From JAADJA01 sp963840975 (GTDB lineage Bacteria > Bacteroidota > Bacteroidia > Bacteroidales > JAADJA01): a stretch of DNA of 64,000 nucleotides. Positions 1-8,037 of this stretch are shown here, piece after piece. Where the stretch lies: contig CAWJBC010000002.1 in the NCBI GenBank assembly GCA_963840975.1, positions 372,001 through 436,000 on the forward strand, in the 5' to 3' direction. Below the pieces are notes generated by a model that saw only the letters and a list, made by a program, of their open reading frames with translations, was not told the DNA's origin and did not search any database. Each line of letters opens with the position of its first letter. Within the stretch, counting starts at the first letter, position 1. A program made the position numbers and the translations under genes.

Positions 1-1100
1 TGATCGGCGGAAGCACCCATCTCCAGTATAACGGAACCTATTATGAAGGCGACCTGTCGGGAATTTCCGCTGGCAACCTGCCTTTCTGGTTTCAGCATTT
101 TTATAAGCCCGGAAAGCGTATTTCGAGGGAAAGAGACTGGAGTACCAAGCTGGATGAGATCATTAAAAAGGCAAAAGAGTGGGATATTGGAGTCATTGTG
201 GGCGTGCCGGCATGGATTCAGATCATACTTGAAAAAATAATTGATCACTACGGCGCGAAATCCATTCACGACATCTGGCCCAATTTATCGGTGTATGTTC
301 ACAGTGGTGTTTCTTTTGGACCTTATGGCAAAAGCTTTGAAAAGCTGTTTGGTAAAAAGGTGTACTTCCAGGAATCCTATCTTGCTTCTGAAGGCTATAT
401 CGCTTATACTGATGGGTTTAATGTGGGCGGTTTGAAACTGATCCTGGACAATGGGATTTTCTTTGAGTTCATCCCGTTTAACGATGCAAATTTTGATGGA
501 GAAGGCAACCTGAAAAGCAACCCCCAGGCGCTTACCGTTCAGGAGATCGAAGAGGGTAAGGAATATGCACTGCTTATGACAACCTGTTCGGGTGCATGGC
601 GATACCTGATCGGTGATGTGGTAAAGTTTACTTCCAAAGCCAAATGTGAAATAATAATCACCGGAAGAACCAAGCATTTTCTGAGTATTTGCGGTGAACA
701 CCTTTCGATCGAAAATATGTCGCGAGCCATCGAAATGCTCGAAAACGAATGTAATATCGCTGTGAGGGAGTTTACGGTGGCAGGAATTGAATATGATTCT
801 ATGTTTGCCCATCAGTGGTATTTAGGATGCGACGATCCGCTCGATCATTCCCTTGCCCGGAAAAAAATTGATGAATACCTAAAGGTTTTAAATGATGATT
901 ACCGCGTTGAGCGGATAGCTGCAATCCGTGAGGTTTTTGTTGAAGTGTTGCCCACTTCAGTTTTCAGCAACTGGATGAAGATGAAAGGAAAAGAAGGCGG
1001 AGCAAACAAATTTCCGCGGGTAATGAAAAAAAATATGCACGCTGAATGGAAAGATTATCTGGAAAGTGTTCAGGGTGTGAAAAGTATAAACCGCAATTGA
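1..1100 (+). CDS. GH3-family acyl-adenylating enzyme, 5' end outside the window
   Basis: The reading frame is open from base 3 to the TGA at 1098-1100, so the gene begins before the window; about 365 residues are visible. The sequence matches the GH3 (auxin-responsive promoter) family, whose bacterial members are usually about 500 residues, so roughly the first quarter is missing. Family hallmarks seen: GGSTHLQYNG and LSGISAGNLPFWFQ near the visible start, the SYLASEGY segment, and a C-terminal TGRTKHFLSICGEHL segment typical of the adenylate-forming fold. Plant members join amino acids to jasmonate or auxin through acyl-adenylates. Bacterial substrates are unknown, so only the chemistry is inferred. 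The first in-frame ATG at 198 is internal. LysE starts 5 bases after the stop, suggesting co-transcription. Confidence 0.85.
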   Translation, partial: IGGSTHLQYNGTYYEGDLSGISAGNLPFWFQHFYKPGKRISRERDWSTKLDEIIKKAKEWDIGVIVGVPAWIQIILEKIIDHYGAKSIHDIWPNLSVYVHSGVSFGPYGKSFEKLFGKKVYFQESYLASEGYIAYTDGFNVGGLKLILDNGIFFEFIPFNDANFDGEGNLKSNPQALTVQEIEEGKEYALLMTTCSGAWRYLIGDVVKFTSKAKCEIIITGRTKHFLSICGEHLSIENMSRAIEMLENECNIAVREFTVAGIEYDSMFAHQWYLGCDDPLDHSLARKKIDEYLKVLNDDYRVERIAAIREVFVEVLPTSVFSNWMKMKGKEGGANKFPRVMKKNMHAEWKDYLESVQGVKSINRN

Positions 1101-1105
1101 AATAA

Positions 1106-1783
1106 ATGAATCCATTTTTGCAGGGCGTTTTGGTAGGTTTGACATTTGCAGTTCTTTTGGGTCCCGCATTTTTCTCGCTTATCCAAACCAGTATACATCG
1201 TGGATTTCGTTCAGGAGCCTTCCTCGCCATCGGGATATTTTTCAGTGATCTCACCGCGCTAATCTTGGCCTATTTCGGATCTGTTCAGTTTCTGGGTTCC
1301 GATCCGCGTGAAAACACGCTGTTCAGTATCATTGGAGGCATTATCCTTATCATTTTTGGCACATTTACATTCATCAGAAAAGTGATAAACCCCTCTGACA
1401 GCGTAAACAATAAGAACAATAACAAACCTTCCAAATTTTACGTGTATGTAATCAAAGGCTTTTTCCTGAATGCTGCCAACCCCGGAATGTGGTTTATCTG
1501 GGTCACCGTAGTGGTTTCAATCAGTGCCAGGTTTGGCGTAAACAATTATGATACCTACATTTTTCTTGCCGGCGCTTTGGGAACCATTTTCTCAACCGAT
1601 ATTTTGAAATGTTTCATTTCGCACCAGATCAAACATTTTCTCAATTTAAAGATTATGATCTGGATGAACCGTATTGTTGGAATTATCCTCATCGGGTTCG
1701 GTACATACCTAATCATCAACCTTATGATAGACCTCGAAAGTATGATCAGAATTTACAAGGAACTATTTAATAAAGGTACCTGA
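1106..1783 (+). CDS. LysE/RhtB-family amino-acid exporter
   Basis: This is a 225-residue inner-membrane protein with about six hydrophobic segments. The N-terminus FAVLLGPAFFSLIQTSIHRG is the diagnostic LysE/RhtB signature (GP-x-F followed by a small-residue helix). A short charged, Asn-rich loop (about residues 95-110) follows the third membrane segment, and NAANPGMWFIW is the second conserved family stretch. Members export amino acids or related small metabolites by proton exchange. Substrate cannot be read from sequence. It starts 5 bases after the GH3 gene, so the two are probably one transcript; export of an amino-acid conjugate would fit but is speculation. Confidence 0.85.
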   Translation: MNPFLQGVLVGLTFAVLLGPAFFSLIQTSIHRGFRSGAFLAIGIFFSDLTALILAYFGSVQFLGSDPRENTLFSIIGGIILIIFGTFTFIRKVINPSDSVNNKNNNKPSKFYVYVIKGFFLNAANPGMWFIWVTVVVSISARFGVNNYDTYIFLAGALGTIFSTDILKCFISHQIKHFLNLKIMIWMNRIVGIILIGFGTYLIINLMIDLESMIRIYKELFNKGT

Positions 1784-1947
1784 TCGAGAGTATTATTGTC
1801 TTCAACAGAAAATGATGAAAGAACTGGCAGTTGGCAGCCGGCAATAAAATAAGAGTCGTAAATTGCTGATTGCTGACTGAATACTTCAGACAGAAAGCTA
1901 TTTATGAATTATATTGCAGCAATTACCGGGATGATATTGATAAAAAA

Positions 1948-2706
1948 CTAAAAACTCCTCTGGCTATAGCCCTGAACATCCAATTTATAACAGATACCGA
2001 AATAAACACCACCCCAGAGGTTATGCGACGGAAGGTATTCACCCTCTAAATTTTCGATCCTGTAAGGTTCAGCATTGATTTCCAATAAACCATAGTTGCC
2101 ACGGATACCTGCACTGATAAAAAACAAATCAGAAAGATGGATATCGGCTCCAATATCAATTACAAGGCTGAAATCGGTTGTTTCGAAGCGTTCATTAATA
2201 TCTTTGGTATCGGTCGTGAATTGTTTCCCATTTTGATCATCTGCCGGAGTGCCTATCCTCACACCATTCCTTAGATATTCCTGCGTTGCGTCCAACAAAA
2301 TGCCTACCTGCGGACCAGCAAGAAAACGGAATCTGGTTCCGCCAGTACCAAAAGAATATTTAAAAAGCAATGGAATATTAAAATAACTCAGGTCAATGTC
2401 TCTCTCCACATTATAAGTTGAACCATCAAAGGTTTGTTTTCCGTCATATTTCTGCCCCTGAAGGGAGTATTGTAGTTCTGTCATCAATGAAATGTTCTTA
2501 TTAAAATTATAACCGAGGTTTAAACCCCCGGCATAACCCATCTTGGGTGCATAATCCACTTCAGGTTCGCCATAAAAACTTTGGTTAATGATCCATACTG
2601 ATGTAACGCCTCCACCGACGCCAAGAACAATTTCTTTACCCTTTTGCGCAAAGGCGCCGAAGAAAAGCAAATTCAAGCTGAATACAATAAGGATAATCTT
2701 TTTCAT
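1948..2706 (-). CDS. Outer-membrane beta-barrel protein (OMP_b-brl_2 / PorT-like family)
   Basis: The protein has 252 residues and a clear Sec signal peptide (about residues 1-20, ending FGAFAQ). The rest consists of alternating hydrophobic strands separated by polar loops (GYAGGLNLGYNFNKNISLMT, FKYSFGTGGTRFRFLAGPQ), the pattern of 8-strand barrels in pfam13568. This family includes PorT of the T9SS but also many porin-like proteins of unknown role, so I do not call it PorT. Transcribed alone and divergent from the SDR gene. A TAAGTTTG -7 box lies on the minus strand at 2777-2784 without a convincing -33 element. Confidence 0.7.
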   Translation of the reverse strand: MKKIILIVFSLNLLFFGAFAQKGKEIVLGVGGGVTSVWIINQSFYGEPEVDYAPKMGYAGGLNLGYNFNKNISLMTELQYSLQGQKYDGKQTFDGSTYNVERDIDLSYFNIPLLFKYSFGTGGTRFRFLAGPQVGILLDATQEYLRNGVRIGTPADDQNGKQFTTDTKDINERFETTDFSLVIDIGADIHLSDLFFISAGIRGNYGLLEINAEPYRIENLEGEYLPSHNLWGGVYFGICYKLDVQGYSQRSF

Positions 2707-2833
2707 CTGTCAAAATGTTTTAATAAATGAATAACTAAGGGTATTAAACAAGAACTTTTAAATAATGTTTCAAATACAAACTTACGATAAATAAAAACCA
2801 CCGTTAAACTCAAATAAACTTTATGATTTTATT

Positions 2834-2842
2834 TAGCTTTGC
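2834..2842 (+). promoter_or_regulatory. Bacteroidota -7 box immediately upstream of the SDR gene
   Basis: TAGCTTTGC matches the Bacteroidota sigma-ABfr -7 consensus TAnnTTTGC exactly. It ends four bases before the ATG at 2846. With the usual few bases from box to start site, transcription would begin at or next to the start codon, giving a leaderless message. I see no good -33 TTTG at 19-21 bases, so the call is tentative. Confidence 0.4.
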
Positions 2843-2845
2843 GCA

Positions 2846-3859
2846 ATGGTATTTGTAACAGGCGGTACGGGATTTTTAGGCACTCACCTTATCTATCATT
2901 TACTTTTCGAGGGTAAACATGTGATGGCTTTGAAACGTGAAACCTCTAATCTGGATTTATTCAACCGTATTTTCAATTTCTACCAAAGCTCGCCTCAGCA
3001 ACTCAAGGGAACGCTGAAATGGGTGAACGGTAATATGCTGCATATTGATGAAATGGATGAACTGCTGGGGATGGATATTGCCGAAATTTATCATGCAGCA
3101 GCACTGGTATCATTCCAGCCACAGGACCGGGATGAGATGATGCGATCAAACATCAACGGTACTGCAAACCTGGTAAACGCAGCCCTTAACAAAAGCATCA
3201 GGAAGTTTTGCCATGTCAGCTCCATTGCAGCCATCGGTCGCGCCGAAAATCAAAAAAGTATTGATGAGTCAACTGTTTGGAAAGCTTCGCGTCAAAACTC
3301 CAATTATGCCATCAGTAAATATGGCGCTGAGCGGGAAGTATGGAGGGGAATAGAAGAAGGTTTACCTGCCGTCATCATCAATCCTTCGGTTATACTCGGT
3401 CCGGGTGAAACCCACAGCGGAACGGGAAAGATGATCTCGGTAGTATTGAAGGGTTTAAAATTTTATTCAGAAGGATGCAATGGATTTGTGGATGTTCGGG
3501 ATGTGGCGGCCATCATGAAACGGCTTACCGAAAGCGATATCAGCGGCGAGCGTTTTATTGTTTCAGCCGAAAACCTTACGTACCATGAAATTTTTTCGAA
3601 GATTGCCACAGAAACCGGACAAAAGCCCCCTTTGTTCAAAGCCAACCGCCTGATGGGGCAACTTGCCTGGCAATTATCGTACCTTCAGGGTAAGCTTACC
3701 GGTACCAAACCTCTGATCACCCGCGAAACAGCTATCACGGCCGGAAATTCCTATTTGTACTCGAATCGCAAAATCAGGGAGGCTTTAAATTATAACTTTT
3801 TGCCAATAAATATTTCGATAAAAGATGCGTGCAGGTTTTATGTGGAAAAGATCAAGTAG
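2846..3859 (+). CDS. NAD(P)-dependent extended SDR (epimerase/dehydratase-like)
   Basis: A 337-residue Rossmann enzyme of the extended short-chain dehydrogenase class. The dinucleotide motif TGGTGFLGTHL lies at residues 5-15. The catalytic YxxxK is Tyr154/Lys158 (YAISKYGAE), preceded by a Ser-rich strand HVSSIAAIG, and a GPGETHSGTG loop follows. Length and motifs resemble NAD-dependent epimerases and dihydroflavonol-4-reductase-like proteins; the substrate is not evident. The ATG at 2846 leaves only MVF before the nucleotide-binding strand, so the start is well fixed by homology. Likely a single-gene unit. Confidence 0.85.
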   Translation: MVFVTGGTGFLGTHLIYHLLFEGKHVMALKRETSNLDLFNRIFNFYQSSPQQLKGTLKWVNGNMLHIDEMDELLGMDIAEIYHAAALVSFQPQDRDEMMRSNINGTANLVNAALNKSIRKFCHVSSIAAIGRAENQKSIDESTVWKASRQNSNYAISKYGAEREVWRGIEEGLPAVIINPSVILGPGETHSGTGKMISVVLKGLKFYSEGCNGFVDVRDVAAIMKRLTESDISGERFIVSAENLTYHEIFSKIATETGQKPPLFKANRLMGQLAWQLSYLQGKLTGTKPLITRETAITAGNSYLYSNRKIREALNYNFLPINISIKDACRFYVEKIK

Positions 3860-3929
3860 TTTGCCTTAAATGTTTAAAGTCAATATTTGAATAAAAATTA
3901 TTTCCCAGCAATAAGCAGACGTTGAGCTT

Positions 3930-3987
3930 TAAATTTGCAAAAACAATATGCAGACGTTTTTACAGAAAATTATTTCTTTAAATTTGC
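3930..3987 (+). promoter_or_regulatory. Two -7 boxes upstream of flavodoxin
   Basis: The exact sequence TAAATTTGC, a perfect -7 element, occurs at 3930-3938 and again at 3979-3987. The downstream copy has TTTT at 3957-3960 as a candidate -33 with an 18-base spacer and is the better promoter, giving a leader of roughly 35 bases to the ATG at 4025. The nonamer GCAGACGTT is also duplicated (3915-3923 and 3950-3958), so a regulator site may be doubled with the promoter. Confidence 0.55.
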
Positions 3988-4024
3988 ACATTCTTAAATA
4001 AAAAATAATAAACAGCAACAAAGT

Positions 4025-4555
4025 ATGAAAAAAATTGCTTTGATTTATTGGCCCGAAGGCGGAAATGTGGAAGCTGTTGCCGATAAAATTGTGAGTCATT
4101 TCGAAGGTTTCGAAATCGTAAAAGCATCACTCAATATGTTGGACAGGGATATATTGTTAGGATGCTCCAAATGGATAGTCGGGGGTTCTACCGTAGGTTC
4201 CCACATCTGGCAGGATGCTACGGATTCAAATAAATGGAACATGTTTTTTAAGGTTTTGGATGAGATTGATATGGAAGGAAAGACAGTTGCCTTTTTCGGA
4301 TTGGGCGACCACATCCTTTATCCCAATCATTTTGTTGACGGACTGGGTACTTTGCAGGATGAATTCGAGAAGAGGAACGCCAGGATAGTGGGTCAATGGA
4401 AAACTGAAGGTTACAAATTTACTGACTCGGAAGGCGTTGAAAATGATATGTTCTTCGGCCTTGCACTCGACATGGACAATGAAGAGGAATTGACCGATAA
4501 ACGGATAGTTGAATGGCTAAAAATCGTAAAACCGGAATTCGAAAAGAGATTTTAG
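4025..4555 (+). CDS. fldA: Long-chain flavodoxin
   Basis: A 176-residue FMN electron carrier, the length of long-chain FldA proteins. The N-terminus MKKIALIYWPEGGNVEAVAD carries the phosphate-binding loop in a slightly altered form (usual T/S-x-T-G-x-T; here WPEGGN). WIVGGSTVGSHIWQD and FFGLGDHILYPNHFVDG correspond to the two loops that sandwich the isoalloxazine ring. It donates low-potential electrons to cytoplasmic reductases, often replacing ferredoxin when iron is scarce. It stands alone with its own promoters and a shared terminator. Radical-SAM enzymes such as KamA elsewhere in the window need such a reductant. Confidence 0.85.
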   Translation: MKKIALIYWPEGGNVEAVADKIVSHFEGFEIVKASLNMLDRDILLGCSKWIVGGSTVGSHIWQDATDSNKWNMFFKVLDEIDMEGKTVAFFGLGDHILYPNHFVDGLGTLQDEFEKRNARIVGQWKTEGYKFTDSEGVENDMFFGLALDMDNEEELTDKRIVEWLKIVKPEFEKRF

Positions 4556-4584
4556 AATAACTTCCATTAAAATCATCAGATGTT

Positions 4585-4616
4585 AAAATCCTTTCTGGCC
4601 TCAGAAGGGATTTTTA
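4585..4616. terminator. Bidirectional terminator between flavodoxin and the PorE-like gene
   Basis: AAATCCTTTCT (4586-4596) pairs with AGAAGGGATTT (4603-4613) with one wobble/mismatch, and the hairpin is flanked by A-rich and T-rich tracts. It sits in the 58-base gap between convergent genes and touches the stop codon of the minus-strand gene. Confidence 0.7.
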
Positions 4617-6662
4617 TTTTCCCATGATTTCAAATTCGGTTCTTCTGTTCTGCTGCCTTCCTTCTTCAGTGTCGTTCTTTGCCACGGGACGATTAAAACC
4701 ATATCCTTTAAACGTGAGACGCGAGGGATCAATGCCTTTATCCAAAAGGTAATTGACCACTGAATTCGCCCGGCTTTCAGACAATTTCTGATTATAGGAA
4801 GCAGATCCGACATTATCAGTGTGACCTGAAATTTCAATCTTGAGGGTCGGATTTTCCGTCAGCATTTTGTACAGGCGATCAAGTTCGGCTTCCGATTCCG
4901 GACGAAGTGTTGCTTTGTTGAAATCGTAGAAGATGTTGTTCAGAATGATTCTTGTGCCTATTTCTGCTTTTTTCAGGTATATGTCCTTGATGATCTTTTT
5001 AGCCACAGCATCTTCAGGGATGTCGAAGTTTTCGGAATGGAACAGGTAGTCTTTCCTGATTACTGAAATTCCATAGTTTTTACCCGGCTGGAGTGAAATT
5101 AGATAGGCTCCGGTGGTGCTGTTGGATTCAAAGCTCGCCATCAGTTCATTTCTTGAATTGTCAACAATCTCAATTGTAGCCTGCAAAGGAACCTGTGAAG
5201 TAGCATCCAGAATCACACCCGACAGCGTAGTGTTCTGTTCTATTGCGGGCTCGGGAGAGGGAGCTGATGAAATCTGCCTGTATGAAGAAACAGGTTGGTT
5301 GCCACTTAGAAGCATTGGTTTAGCCGCACCCAAAAAAGTAATGATATAAAGATCGTGTCCGCCATATCCATCCTTTTTCTTGGAGGAATAATAACCCCTC
5401 TGTCCGTTTGCCGCCATTGTAAAAAACACATCATCATCAGGTGTATTGATAGGATATCCCATATTTTGCGGGAGGGTCCACTTTCCATCTATCATTTCTG
5501 TTTTGAATATATCGAAACCACCCATAGTGTTGTGCCCTTTGGAGCTGAAGTACAATGTCTTTCCATCCTGCGAAATAAAGAGTCCTTCCTCGTCGTAAGG
5601 AGTATTGATGGTAGCTCCGATGTTGACCGCATCCTGCCACCTGCCTTTGGAATCGGTTTTACTTACGTAAATATCCTGTCCGCCATATCCGTCATCTCTC
5701 AGGCTTGTAAAATAAAGGGTTGTTTTATCAAAAGTCAGCGCTGCCGAAGCCTGTTTCATTCCATTGTTAATAGCGCCAGGCAACTCTTTTTGTGTCGAAT
5801 AGGTATTGCCTACCAAATTACTTTCAAATATCCGGTTGCCACCTGCTGATTTATAAATAAAAAGAATGGTGCCATCAGATGAAATCCCTGCCGTGGCATC
5901 ATGGCTGGTACTGTTCAGATCGTACGAGTTTTCGGGCAACAACCATTTTCCATCCTGAAAGTACGATACATAAATGTCCTCAAAGTAATAGGAGTCTTTA
6001 TCCCTTTTACCTCCGGAAGTATTTTCACGTGCAGAAGTAAACATAAGCAGGGTTTCTTCCGGAATTACCAATGGTCTGTAATCGGGATAGGCGGAATTGG
6101 TAACATCGCCCAGGTTATCCACATACACCCTCACCGGCTTGGCAACCAGTTTTTTAGCAGTTTCACATTCACCTATCATTTTATCTATCGTCTTTACATC
6201 TTTAGCCAATTGTTCCGGTGTTAATGAACTTTTATGTTCTTTGTATTTTGCGATAGCTTTGTCAAATTGATAATCGAGGTGGAAAGCTCTTGCCAATAAG
6301 AAGTTAACATCATTGTATTGCATATCAAGGCTTATCCGCTGATCAATTGCCAATGCCATTTGAAGGTACTTGATGGCTTCCGTTTTATCATTCTGATCAA
6401 GGTAACATCTTCCGATCTTATAATCGAGCAGAGCATTGTTCGGGTTGAATTGATACGCTTTAAGGTAATTGTCAATGGCAAGCCTGTAAACTCCCGGACC
6501 TTGCTGGTAATACTTATCACCTGCATTTATGTAGTCAAGCGCTTCGCTGAGTTCTTCCTTATGAGAAGGGAAATTGTATTTGGTAAATTCCACACTTTGC
6601 GCCAAAGCCAAATTCGTGATAAAAAGTATGTAAAGGCTTGTTATACCTATATTTTTGATCAT
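4614..6662 (-). CDS. PorE-like periplasmic protein (TPR, PD40 propeller, carboxypeptidase-regulatory and OmpA domains)
   Basis: About 682 residues with a signal peptide ending NLALAQ. Domain order: TPR-like helices (about 40-170), a WD40-like PD40 propeller (about 190-440; repeats such as YGGQDIYVSKTD and GGFDIFKTEMIDGKW), a carboxypeptidase-regulatory-like fold (about 485-560), and a C-terminal OmpA domain (about 575-682) with the peptidoglycan-binding SGHTDNVG and LSESRA segments and the end motif NRRTEFEI. This order is that of P. gingivalis PorE (PG1058), a T9SS component tying the machinery to peptidoglycan. Bacteroidota also have paralogues with this layout, so 'PorE-like' is the safe call. 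I chose the ATG at 6662 because AGGA lies 7 bases before it but only 1 base before the ATG at 6668. It follows the TPR gene by 12 bases. Confidence 0.75.
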   Translation of the reverse strand: MIKNIGITSLYILFITNLALAQSVEFTKYNFPSHKEELSEALDYINAGDKYYQQGPGVYRLAIDNYLKAYQFNPNNALLDYKIGRCYLDQNDKTEAIKYLQMALAIDQRISLDMQYNDVNFLLARAFHLDYQFDKAIAKYKEHKSSLTPEQLAKDVKTIDKMIGECETAKKLVAKPVRVYVDNLGDVTNSAYPDYRPLVIPEETLLMFTSARENTSGGKRDKDSYYFEDIYVSYFQDGKWLLPENSYDLNSTSHDATAGISSDGTILFIYKSAGGNRIFESNLVGNTYSTQKELPGAINNGMKQASAALTFDKTTLYFTSLRDDGYGGQDIYVSKTDSKGRWQDAVNIGATINTPYDEEGLFISQDGKTLYFSSKGHNTMGGFDIFKTEMIDGKWTLPQNMGYPINTPDDDVFFTMAANGQRGYYSSKKKDGYGGHDLYIITFLGAAKPMLLSGNQPVSSYRQISSAPSPEPAIEQNTTLSGVILDATSQVPLQATIEIVDNSRNELMASFESNSTTGAYLISLQPGKNYGISVIRKDYLFHSENFDIPEDAVAKKIIKDIYLKKAEIGTRIILNNIFYDFNKATLRPESEAELDRLYKMLTENPTLKIEISGHTDNVGSASYNQKLSESRANSVVNYLLDKGIDPSRLTFKGYGFNRPVAKNDTEEGRQQNRRTEFEIMGK

Positions 6663-6674
6663 TTTCATTTCCTT

Positions 6675-7733
6675 TTAATCATTATTACACTGACTGATAA
6701 CATATTTTCCGGCTGCCGAAACACCAAGTTCTGAGGCTTTCGTCCAATCCTGGCAAGCGCCTTTTGTATCCCTGATCATCTCTTTTACTACGCCTCTGTT
6801 CAGCAATGCATCCCCATATTTCGGATCAAGTTCGATGGATTTTGTGAAATCGGCAATAGCGCCGTCAAGATCACCAAGGTTGTATTTTGCAATGCCGCGG
6901 TTATTATATGCTTTGCAAAAATCAGGTTGGATAGCCAATGCCTTATTGTAGTCGTCAATAGCGCCTTTCAAATCTTCGGTAGCAAATTTAATCTTTGCCC
7001 GGTTGTTGAACGCAGCATATAACTCCGGCTGTATTTTTAAAGCGGTGGTGAAATTCTCAAGCGCCGATTCCCGATCGCCTGACAATGCAGCCAATTCACC
7101 TAAATTATTAAATGCAATTGCAAACGATGGATCGAAGCTAACGGCTTTCATCAGGTCTGATTTTGCCGCCGTAAGGTCATCCATTTCCATTTTAAGTATT
7201 CCCCTTTCGTTGTAAGCACTGGCATAGTCAGGTTTCAGCTCGATGGCTTTATCAAAATCATTCAATGCTTGCGAATTTCTTTCTAACTGCGCATATACAC
7301 ATCCCCGGTAATAGAACGCAATCGGGTTCTTAGGATCATTGAGGGCAGCTACCGATAAATCCTCTATTGCTTTCTGGTAATCCTTTTTAATCATGTAAGT
7401 ATAACCCCTGCCCATGTATCCTTTAGAGTTAGGATCAAGGGTGATTACCTGGCTGAAATCGGCAATTGCGTCATCCCACGAATTCAGCGCCAGGCGATAG
7501 CAGCCACGGTTATAATAAGCTTTAACAAATTTTGGATGAAATCCGATAGATTTGTTGAGCAAAGTAATCGCTTCAAGATATTTCTGCTGATTGAAAGAGT
7601 TCAGGCTTTCGTTATAAAGCTTTATGGCAAGCAGGTTGTCCTTCGAAGATATTTTAGATGTGTCGGGCGACTGACAATAAATCAACGCTGGAATAAACAT
7701 TAATGCCAGGCTTATGAATCTTTTCTTGTTCAT
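6675..7733 (-). CDS. Tetratricopeptide-repeat protein, exported
   Basis: About 352 residues from the ATG at 7733. An upstream in-frame start at 7793 would add 20 residues before a clear signal peptide (MNKKRFISLALMFIPALIYC), so the later start is preferred. The cysteine after ALIY could be a lipidation site, although the lipobox is poor. The rest is at least eight consecutive 34-residue TPR units with the pattern YNRGxxK-x-x-L-x-D-x-x-x-A-I-x-D-F-x-K-A-I-x-L-x-P. TPR solenoids scaffold protein complexes. Its position 12 bases upstream of the PorE-like gene suggests a partner role in the envelope complex. Partner identity is inference. Confidence 0.8.
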   Translation of the reverse strand: MNKKRFISLALMFIPALIYCQSPDTSKISSKDNLLAIKLYNESLNSFNQQKYLEAITLLNKSIGFHPKFVKAYYNRGCYRLALNSWDDAIADFSQVITLDPNSKGYMGRGYTYMIKKDYQKAIEDLSVAALNDPKNPIAFYYRGCVYAQLERNSQALNDFDKAIELKPDYASAYNERGILKMEMDDLTAAKSDLMKAVSFDPSFAIAFNNLGELAALSGDRESALENFTTALKIQPELYAAFNNRAKIKFATEDLKGAIDDYNKALAIQPDFCKAYNNRGIAKYNLGDLDGAIADFTKSIELDPKYGDALLNRGVVKEMIRDTKGACQDWTKASELGVSAAGKYVISQCNND

Positions 7734-8037
7734 TATTTTAAAAGATTTAAGGAATACAAACAACGATCTAAACCTTTCTACGGTTAAAATCATTTTTGGT
7801 TAACCTGTTTGTGGGAAAATAGTCGCAAATAATTAGAAAACGGAAGACACCTTGTTAAATTAATACTACCTGGTACCCTATGAAAACGTTTTGGTTTTAA
7901 AAGTCAAAAAAAACGAATAAGTCATAATCTTAAAATATCATTAATCAAACTATTTCGATTTTGAAATTTTTGACTTTGGTTATTATTTGTCCTGAAGAAT
8001 CCTTCGGAGATATTTGGAAATTAAATTTTGGAGTTCT

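Noticed and set aside
285..812. Minus-strand open frame of 175 codons
   Set aside because: It is antisense to the GH3 gene, which has strong family motifs.
5355..5849. Plus-strand open frame of 164 codons
   Set aside because: It lies wholly opposite the PorE-like gene, has no domain or start signal, and is explained by the antisense frame.
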